Source of the DNA: Hyalangium ruber | GTDB taxonomy: Bacteria; Myxococcota; Myxococcia; Myxococcales; Myxococcaceae | Length of the DNA: 64,000 nucleotides | Reading direction: 5' to 3' | Assembly (NCBI RefSeq): GCF_034259325.1 | Contig: NZ_JAXIVS010000001.1 | Span: 1,054,001 to 1,118,000, forward strand | Made by a program: the position numbers and the translations under genes | The notes under the pieces: generated by a model | What the model was told of the DNA's origin: nothing | The model's input: the letters and a program-made list of their open reading frames with translations, nothing else | Database searches by the model: none | Part shown: positions 45,086-52,200 of the stretch, piece after piece | How positions within the stretch are numbered: position 1 is the stretch's first letter | Layout: every line of letters begins with the position of its first letter

Positions 45086-46245
45086 AGAAGCTCCGAGATG
45101 CGCATGCCCGGCACCACCACGCGCCGGACGTGCAGTCCGGGCACGGGCGGGTCGAGCGTAACGGCGGCCACCTGGGTGAAGCCCGCGCGGCGAAGCTGAT
45201 TCAGCACGCGCTGCAACCCCCGCACCGGGGAAGAGGCATCCGCGGAGAAGTCCGGCATGTCCTCCGCATGACGCTTGGGCCGCACCGAGGCGCACGCCTG
45301 GGCGAAGGCGCGCGCGGCGGCCTTGTCCGCCGAGGACACGTCCTCCCGCGCGCCATGGATGTCGGTGAGGCGCGACTGGGCCGCCTCCAGCAGGGCCTTG
45401 AGCAGCGCCTCGTCCCTGCCCAGCGCGCACGCATACCCCGCCGTGAGCGGCACCGGCCCCTCCTCCACGTCCACCAGCACCGCCGCGCCCACGGGCAGCC
45501 CCACCGTGCCCGGCGTGCGCGTCGTCGGCGTCACGTCGAACAGGTGAACCTCGAAGCCGCGCTCCCGCAGCGAGCGGGCCAGCGCCGCCGCGCGGGGAGC
45601 CCCTCGGCCGAGCACCACCGGGCCCAGCAGCCGCCGTCGCACCGCCTCCTCCGTCCACCCTCCCGGCAGCGCGCGGGCGAGCTGATCCCGCTCGGTGGCC
45701 TCCAGCAGCGCATGGAGCAGGGCGCGCCGCGCATCCGGGTGTGCCCCCGAGCCGTTGCTCGTCCATGCCACGCTCACCGGCCCCAGCGCCACCGCGTCCG
45801 AAGGCGGGCAGTGGACGCCCTGGGCGGGCACCCACACCTTGCGCCCCGAGTGCAGCTCCGTGGCCTCCCGCCACGCGCACCGCACCGAGTCCGTCCACAG
45901 CCGCCCATCCACCAACCGGCCCGCGGAGCCCAGCGCCTCGGCGCTCCAGGCGGCGATGGGGCGCCCGTGCAGCTCGGCGCGCGAGCCCCACGCCAGCTGC
46001 CCGGGCGACACGTGCTCCGCGGACCACAGCTCCGCCGTCTCGAAGAGCGCGCCCAGGGCCGCTTGCTCGAAGGAGGCCCCCTTGCCGTTGCACACCTGGA
46101 GCACATGGCCCCCCGGGCGCACCGCGCACGCCACCTCCACGCCCGTGCGGTCCAGCCCCGTCACCCGCGCCACCCGAGTGACGCCCAGTGCCTGGGCCAG
46201 CCGCTGTTGGAAAACCTGGGAAACAACCTGCTTGGTAGGATCCAC
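45082..46245 (-). CDS. YcaO-domain protein, TfuA-associated
   Basis: A 387-residue ATP-dependent backbone-activating enzyme. The YcaO nucleotide-binding elements are NGKGASFEQAALGALFETAE (near 54-73) and SNGSGAHPDARRALLHALLE followed by ATERD (163-187); QSRLTDIHGARED is the third conserved block. The C-terminus lacks the PxPxP end of azoline-forming cyclodehydratases, in line with a TfuA-type thioamide former. GTG at 46245 is preferred because AGGGTAAGG lies 9 bases upstream; an in-frame TTG at 46254 abuts that site. No precursor-like small gene lies next to it: the gap to the divergent peroxiredoxin gene is only 94 bases. Confidence 0.88.
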   Translation of the reverse strand: MDPTKQVVSQVFQQRLAQALGVTRVARVTGLDRTGVEVACAVRPGGHVLQVCNGKGASFEQAALGALFETAELWSAEHVSPGQLAWGSRAELHGRPIAAWSAEALGSAGRLVDGRLWTDSVRCAWREATELHSGRKVWVPAQGVHCPPSDAVALGPVSVAWTSNGSGAHPDARRALLHALLEATERDQLARALPGGWTEEAVRRRLLGPVVLGRGAPRAAALARSLRERGFEVHLFDVTPTTRTPGTVGLPVGAAVLVDVEEGPVPLTAGYACALGRDEALLKALLEAAQSRLTDIHGAREDVSSADKAAARAFAQACASVRPKRHAEDMPDFSADASSPVRGLQRVLNQLRRAGFTQVAAVTLDPPVPGLHVRRVVVPGMRISELL

Positions 46246-46339
46246 GGCACCCAACCTTACCCTGAAAATTCACACCCGCAATCGATCCATCGTCTGCGGG
46301 AAGCATGTTAGGGGTGGGTTGTCTTCAAGGGGACCCCGG

Positions 46340-46798
46340 ATGATTCAGGTCGGAGCGCCAGCACCGGACTTCACCGCCACCGACTGCCAGGGGCGCCCCG
46401 TCTCCCTGGCCTCCCTGAGAGGGCGGCGCGTGGTGCTCTTCTTCTTCCCCAAGGCCTTCACCCTCGGATGCACCCTCGAGACACGGGCCTTCCGAGACAA
46501 CCACGCCCTCATCCAGGAGCTGGGCGCCGAGCTGGTGGGCGTCTCGGTGGACTCGGTGCGCACCCAGTGCGACTTCGCCGCGCAGGAGGACATCCACTTC
46601 GCCCTCCTCGGGGACGAGTCTCGCGCGATCAGCCGCGCCTATGACGTGCTCTGGCCCGTGCTCAAGGTGGACCGGCGCGTCACCTTCATCATCGACCCGG
46701 CCGGCACGGTGGAGTCCATCATCCGCCATGAGGTGCGCGTCTACCGGCACCTGGATGACGTGCTGCGTTACCTCCAGGAGCACCCGCTGCCCGCCTAA
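46340..46798 (+). CDS. Bcp-like peroxiredoxin with a single active-site Cys
   Basis: A 152-residue AhpC/TSA-family peroxidase. VGAPAPDFTATDCQGRPVSL and VVLFFFPKAF lead to the peroxidatic site T41-L-G-C44; RAFRDNHALI and YDVLWPVLKVDRRVTFIID complete the fold. In most Bcp proteins the resolving Cys lies five residues after the first (CxxxxC); here position 49 is Arg, so it is a 1-Cys enzyme or uses Cys16 or Cys76. It would reduce hydroperoxides in the cytoplasm. It is divergent from ycaO and its stop overlaps the convergent TIGR02265-like gene by 4 bases. Confidence 0.88.
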   Translation: MIQVGAPAPDFTATDCQGRPVSLASLRGRRVVLFFFPKAFTLGCTLETRAFRDNHALIQELGAELVGVSVDSVRTQCDFAAQEDIHFALLGDESRAISRAYDVLWPVLKVDRRVTFIIDPAGTVESIIRHEVRVYRHLDDVLRYLQEHPLPA

Positions 46799-47379
46799 TC
46801 CCAGGCGCAGGCGTACTCACAGTGCGGGGCGCCCTTGGCCACACAGCGAGGGTGGGTGACGCGTACCGAGCGCCCTCCGGACAGCTCGATGGCGCGCTGG
46901 TGCCAGCCGACGATGGTGAGGCAGTCCGACTCGGTGACGTTCTCGGCGCCGAAGGTGCGCAGGACGGCGGACTTGGGGCCCGTCTTCTCGTACGTACGCG
47001 AGCCGACGGCGTAATAGAAGCGGTAGATCTGCGGTGCCTGGCTGAGCAGGAACTGCGGATCTCCCTGACGCACGAAGACGTGCTGGGCGCCCTTGAGGTT
47101 CTCCTCGGCGGAGGCGCGCCCCATCTCCATGAAGGCCCGCACCCGGTCCTCGGGGGACAGGACGTCGGCGATGGCCGCGTCCAGGCGCATGTTCACGTCG
47201 ATGGGGTACCAGTTGATGGGCAGGATCATCTTCCGCAGCAGGGCCTGATCCGCGGGCGGCAGCCGCTTGAGCACCTCGTCCACGCTCGCCTGGCCACCGT
47301 GCTGGCGCACCATGTTCAGCCGGGAGATGATCACCGTGCCCTTGATGCGGGAACTGGGAGGGGAGCCTGCCGTCGCCAT
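46795..47379 (-). CDS. TIGR02265/DUF2378-like protein with V4R-like ending
   Basis: A 194-residue protein of the kind largely restricted to myxobacteria. Early residues read IKGTVIISRLNMVRQHGG, followed by EVLKRLPPADQALLRKMILPINWYP, a pattern I associate with TIGR02265/DUF2378. The end RVTHPRCVAKGAPHCEYACAW, with Cys-x-x-x-Gly-x-x-x-Cys, resembles V4R domains that bind small molecules. No signal peptide or membrane segment. Function unknown; a sensory role is a guess. The start is the ATG at 47379. Confidence 0.68.
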   Translation of the reverse strand: MATAGSPPSSRIKGTVIISRLNMVRQHGGQASVDEVLKRLPPADQALLRKMILPINWYPIDVNMRLDAAIADVLSPEDRVRAFMEMGRASAEENLKGAQHVFVRQGDPQFLLSQAPQIYRFYYAVGSRTYEKTGPKSAVLRTFGAENVTESDCLTIVGWHQRAIELSGGRSVRVTHPRCVAKGAPHCEYACAWD

Positions 47380-47520
47380 GTGTCGGAGTCCTCAGAGGGA
47401 CCAAGGGCGGCATCTTGTCAGCGGCCCGCCTGGGGGAGCAACCTTCTGTCACACCCTGCCTGCCAGTGGGCGCTTCTCTGCTACCCCGCCCGGTGAAACC
47501 GAATGTGCTCCGAGAGCGGA

Positions 47521-47547
47521 TGTAACCTTTTGGCTCGCCCGGTGTTC
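47521..47547 (+). promoter_or_regulatory. Candidate ECF-type promoter of the sigma factor gene
   Basis: TGTAACC (47521-47527), 12 bases ahead of CGGTGTTC (47540-47547), resembles the -35 (AAC core) and -10 parts of ECF-recognised promoters and lies just before the sigma factor start at 47556. Autoregulation is usual for ECF sigma/anti-sigma pairs. The short distance from the -10 to the GTG would give a very short leader, so the assignment is weak. Confidence 0.35.
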
Positions 47548-47555
47548 CTGTCACC

Positions 47556-48194
47556 GTGAAGGCATGGGACACAGAGGGCGCCTCGAATCGCCCCCGACTG
47601 GCGCTGGCGACCGCTCCGGCTCCGACGGACGAGGAGCTGTGCCAGGCCTTCCTGGGGGGAGACGAAGCGGCCTTCGGCACGCTGGTGGAGCGCTACCGGA
47701 CGCTGGTCTTCTCCCTGGTACGACGCTTCGCGCCACGGCCCGAGGACGCGGCGGACCTGGCGCAGCAGGCCTTCCTGCGGGCGCTGGAGGCCTCCGAGCG
47801 CGTCTTCTCCCGATGGACGCTGGCGAGCCCCACCCCCTTTCGCTCCTGGCTGGTGCGCATCTCCCTCAACCTGGCGAAGAACCACGCGCGCCAGGGCCAG
47901 CGCTGGCGCCCGGCCCTGCTCACGGAGGTGGAGGACGCGGCGACAGACCCGCACGAGTCCGCCCAGGAGTCCCTGGAGCGACAGGAACGTGAGCGGCACA
48001 TCCGCGCCGCGGTGCTCGCCCTGCCCCGCCGCCAGCGAGAGGTGCTCACCCTGCGGGTGGACGGGGGCCTGCCCTTCAAGGACATCGCCGAGACGCTCGG
48101 CATTACCGAGAACAACGCCAAGGTGCAGTTCCACCACGCCGTCAAACGTCTGAAGGCGGAGATGACGGGCCCCCTGGAGGAGGAACGCGGATGA
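47556..48194 (+). CDS. ECF RNA polymerase sigma factor
   Basis: A 212-residue sigma-70-family regulator with only regions 2 and 4. Region 2 (about 37-105) includes FGTLVERYRTLVFSLVRRF, AADLAQQAFLRALE and FRSWLVRISLNLAKNHAR. Region 4 (about 150-200) has LALPRRQREVLTLRVDGGL and IAETLGITENNAKVQFHHA, the helix-turn-helix that reads the -35 element. The GTG at 47556 has no clear ribosome-binding site. Its last four bases overlap the start of the zinc-finger anti-sigma gene, so both are translated in step. Its targets probably include this operon. Confidence 0.93.
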   Translation: MKAWDTEGASNRPRLALATAPAPTDEELCQAFLGGDEAAFGTLVERYRTLVFSLVRRFAPRPEDAADLAQQAFLRALEASERVFSRWTLASPTPFRSWLVRISLNLAKNHARQGQRWRPALLTEVEDAATDPHESAQESLERQERERHIRAAVLALPRRQREVLTLRVDGGLPFKDIAETLGITENNAKVQFHHAVKRLKAEMTGPLEEERG

Positions 48195-48715
48195 GCGCGT
48201 GCCAGGACTACGAAGAGCTGTTGACACTCCATGCCGCGGAAGCGCTGGAGCCTCAGGAAGAGGCCCGCGTGCGCGTACACCTGGAGACTTGCGCCGCGTG
48301 CCGGAGCGAGGCGGAGTCCACCGCGCGAGTGCTCGCCCAGGTGGCGCTGCCCCCGCCCTCGCCCGCCGAGAGGGAGCGGCTCGAGGCCCTGCCCCGGCGT
48401 GTCATGGGCGCTTGGAGGCGAGAGCAGGTGCGTCAATCGCTCCGCGGCCGCACCGTGGGCGTAATTGCGGCCGCGGCGGCCGTGCTGATGCTGATGGTGG
48501 TGCCCTCGCTCGTGCGCCGGGACGCACCGCGCTCCGTGGCGTCGCCCTCCTCCCCTGCCGCCCTCGCCTCGGAGTCCGAGGTGGCGGCCGAATTCGAGCA
48601 GTGGGCCTCCGCCGATCCCCTCACCGAGGTGCTCGACCCGGAGCTGCTGCTGGACGACGAAGGCGCCTGGGACGAGGACGCCGAGCTGGACTTCTCCGAG
48701 GACGACCTGTTCTGA
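48191..48715 (+). CDS. Zinc-finger (zf-HC2) transmembrane anti-sigma factor
   Basis: A 174-residue membrane-anchored anti-sigma factor. The ZAS motif is His30-x3-Cys34-x2-Cys37 in VHLETCAACR. A helical linker follows, then one transmembrane segment (about 89-107, VGVIAAAAAVLMLMVVPSLV) and a periplasmic part ending in a strongly acidic tail (DDEGAWDEDAELDFSEDD). Zinc-bound ZAS domains hold ECF sigma factors at the membrane until a signal arrives. It overlaps the sigma factor gene by ATGA and precedes the Spy-like gene by 25 bases. Confidence 0.9.
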   Translation: MSACQDYEELLTLHAAEALEPQEEARVRVHLETCAACRSEAESTARVLAQVALPPPSPAERERLEALPRRVMGAWRREQVRQSLRGRTVGVIAAAAAVLMLMVVPSLVRRDAPRSVASPSSPAALASESEVAAEFEQWASADPLTEVLDPELLLDDEGAWDEDAELDFSEDDLF

Positions 48716-48740
48716 ACCCGAACGCTGGAGCAACGCCGTG

Positions 48741-49274
48741 ATGAACCGGATTCGACTGGCTGTGTTGACCGTCGCCCTGCTGCCCCTGGGCGCGCTCGCC
48801 GCGTCTCCCCAGGCGGACGCGGACAAGGAGGCCTCGCAGGAGGCCGAGAAGCAGGCCCGCGTGGCGCGCGTGGTGGGGCTCTCGGCGGAGCTGGATCTGG
48901 ACTCCGCTCAGGCCCTGAAGCTGGACGAGACCCTGCGCAAGTTCGACGAGCGCCGCCGCCCGCTGCGCGAGCAGGTGCGCGAGTCGGCGCAGATCCTCGA
49001 GCGCGCCGCGGACGGCGACACCGCGGCGCTGTCCCAGAGCGACCAGGCCGCGCAGCGCGCCTTCGACGCCCGGGCCCAGCTCGCCTCGCTGGACCGGGAG
49101 ATGTTCCAGGAGCTCTCCCGGGACCTGCCTCCGCAGAAGCGCGCGAAGCTGGCGCTCTTCATGGCCCGCTTCGACAACAAGCTCATGAAGTTCAAGCACA
49201 AGTTCCGCGAGCAGCGGCGCGAGCAGATGAAGCAGAAGATGCTGAAGCTGCGCGATCGGGACGACCGCGGCTGA
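48741..49274 (+). CDS. Spy/CpxP-like periplasmic protein
   Basis: A 177-residue exported protein. A signal peptide (MNRIRLAVLTVALLPLGALA) is followed by an all-helical, highly charged mature part: AQALKLDETLRKFDERRRPL, the LTxxQ-like pattern being degenerate, then LREQVRESAQILERA and a Lys/Arg-rich end. This fits the Spy/CpxP/zinc-resistance family, whose members sense envelope stress or act as chaperones. The third gene of the sigma/anti-sigma operon, it may be the signal modulator or the output. GTG one codon upstream at 48738 (GGAG 7 bases away) is an equal candidate start. Confidence 0.72.
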   Translation: MNRIRLAVLTVALLPLGALAASPQADADKEASQEAEKQARVARVVGLSAELDLDSAQALKLDETLRKFDERRRPLREQVRESAQILERAADGDTAALSQSDQAAQRAFDARAQLASLDREMFQELSRDLPPQKRAKLALFMARFDNKLMKFKHKFREQRREQMKQKMLKLRDRDDRG

Positions 49275-49281
49275 TCGTCCC

Positions 49282-52200
49282 TCAGTGCGCCGCGGCGCGC
49301 GGCTTGCGCTCCTCGCCTCCCTGGAAGAGCGCCTTGAGCACCCGCCCCGTCGGCGTCTTCAGCTTCGCCAGCTCCCGAGGCGTGCCCGCCCCTACGATGC
49401 GGCCGCCCGCCTCGCCGCCCTCGGGCCCCAGCTCCACCACATGGTCCGCCGCGGCGATGACCGAAGGGTGATGCTCGATGACCACGAGCGTGTCCCCACG
49501 GTCCACCAGCCGGCCCAGGAACGTGATCAACCGCTCCACGTCGCCCAGGTGCAACCCCGTGGTGGGCTCGTCCAGCACGTACAGCGTCGGCTCGTGGCGC
49601 GCGGAGGCCGTCAGCTCCGCCGCCAGCTTCAACCGCTGCGCCTCGCCGCCCGACAGGGTGTTGGAGCCCTGGCCAAGCTGCAGGTACCCCACGCCGAGGT
49701 CCGACAGGCACTCCAGCGGCGCGGACACCTTGGGCAGCGCGCGAAACACCTCCTTGGCCTCGTCGGCGGACAGGCGCAGCACCTCACCGATGGTGAGCCC
49801 GTGATAGCGGACCTCCAGCGTGGCCGCGTCGAAGCGGGCCCCGCCGCACACCTCGCACGGAGTCACCACGTCTGGGAGGAAGGACATCTCGTGCGAGATG
49901 GCGCCCTGCCCTTCACAGGCGGTGCAGCGTCCACCGGCAGCGGTGTTGAAGGAGAAGCGCGCCGGGCTGAAGCCGCGAATCTTCGCCTCCGGGGTAGCGG
50001 CGAAAGTGCGCCGCAGCTCGTCCCAGATGCCCAGGAACGTCGCCGGCACCGAACGCGGCGTGCGACCGATGGGAGACTGGTCCACGGCGAGCACGCGAGA
50101 GACCGCGTCCGCGCCCAGGAGCGCGTCGAAAGGCCCTGGCTTGGCCGCCACCAGGTCCAGCGCCTCGCGCATCGCCGGATAGAGCACCTGACGGATGAGC
50201 GTGCTCTTGCCCGAGCCGGACACACCGGAGACGACGTTGAGGCGCCCCACGGGCAGCCGCAGGTCCACGCGCTGGAGGTTGTTGGCGCGAGCGCCCTTCA
50301 GCTCGATCCACCGCGACGGCTCTCCCCGCGAGGAGGGCGGGCGGATCTGCGAGGCACGCAGCGCCTTGGCCGTGGGCGAGTCCTCCCGCTCGAGCACCCC
50401 GTCGGGAGTGCCCTCGGCGAGGATGCGCCCGCCGCCGCGTCCACCCGTGGGACCGAGATCGATGAGGTGGTCGGCCGCGCGGATGGTGTCCGTGTCGTGC
50501 TCGACCACGAGCACCGTGGAGCCGGTGTCCACCAGCGCCCGCAGGTTGGCCAGGAGCCGGTGGGTGTCACGCGGGTGCAGGCCGATGGTGGGCTCATCCA
50601 GCACGTAGAGGGCGCCCGTGAGGCCCGCGCCGAGCTGCGCGGACAGCCGCAGCCGCTGCATCTCGCCCCCCGAGAGCGTGGCGGCGGCGCGATCCAACGA
50701 GAGGTAGCCCAGGCCCACGCGCTCGAGGAACTCGAGGCGCCGGAGCAGCTCCTGCCGAGAGGGCTCGCCGATGAGCGCCCGGTCCCCACGGAACTTCCAG
50801 CCCTGAACCCGCGCCAGCGTGGCGGTGACGGAGGCCTGCACCACCTCGTGGTAACGCGCGCTCTCCAGCCGTACCGCGCGCGGAACCGGAGCCAACCGTG
50901 AGCCCTGGCAGGAGCGACACGGAGCGGTATGGCCCTCGGCGATGGCCTCGGCGCCGCCCTGCACGCCGGTGCCCTCGCAGGCCTCGCACCGCCCCTGCTT
51001 GGTGTTGAAGGAGAACCAGCGCGGGTCCAGCTCCGGCACGGCCGTGCCACACTTGGGACACGTCCGCTCGGAGGACAGCAGCGTCTCGCCCTTGCCGTTG
51101 CGCACCTTCAGGGCACCCTGCCCCCAGCCCAGGGCCCGATCGAACAGGGCACGCGGCAGCTTCGCCAGCTTGCCCTCGTACATGACGAGATCGATGTCGT
51201 GCTCGCGCGTCTTCGTCAGCCGAGGCGGATTGTCGGTGCCAGCCGTCTGACCATCCACGATGGCGGCGGTGATGCCGGAGCGAGCGGCGGCGGCGAAGAG
51301 ATCCAGGTACGTGCCCTTGCGCGCCCGCACGGCGGGAGCGAGCAGAGTGCCATCCCCCTTCATGGCCGTGAGCTGCGCGTAGAGCGCGTCTGGCGTGGTG
51401 GCGGCGATGGGCTCGTCATCGTTCGGGCAGTGGGGCTGGCCCAGCTTGGCGAACAACAGGCGCAGGTAGTGAGCCACCTCGGTGACGGTGGCCACGGTGC
51501 TCGTGGCTCCCGCGCGCGAGGTGCGCTGCTCCAGCGCCACGGTGGGCGGCACGCTGCTGATGCGCTCCACGTCCGGGCGAGGCATGGTGGGCAGGAACTG
51601 CCGCGCGTACGGGGTGAGCGTCTCCAGGAAGCGCCGCTGCCCCTCGGCGAAGACCACGTCGAAGGCCAGCGAGCTCTTTCCCGAGCCGCTGGGTCCCGTC
51701 ACCACGGTCATCTTCCCCAGTGGGATCCGGCAGGAGATGTCCTGGAGGTTGTGCTCGCGCGCATGCTCCACCTCGATGGCCGGGACCTCCGCCCCCGCCT
51801 TGCGCAACTTCGCCGGACGGCGGGCCGGCGTGTTCTCCCCCCGCAGCGCCGCCGCGGTGAGACCCGGGCCCCGCGTCAGCTCCTCCGGCGTGCCCTCGGC
51901 CACCAGCCGCCCGCCATGGCGGCCGCCACCCGGCCCCAGATCGATGATCCAGTCCGAGCCGCGCATCACCGAGAGGTCATGGTCCACGACGATGACGCTG
52001 GCGCCCCGCTCCACCAGCGCGTGCAGCGCGGTGAGCACATGGCGTACGTCGGACTCGTGGAGGCCAGCGCTCGGCTCGTCGATCAGGAAGAGGGCGCCCT
52101 TCGTATCCCCCGCCAGCGCGCGGGCCAGCTTCAGCCGCTGCGCCTCGCCGCCCGACAGCGTGGATAGGGCCTGCCCCAGGGACAAGTACCCCAAGCCGAG

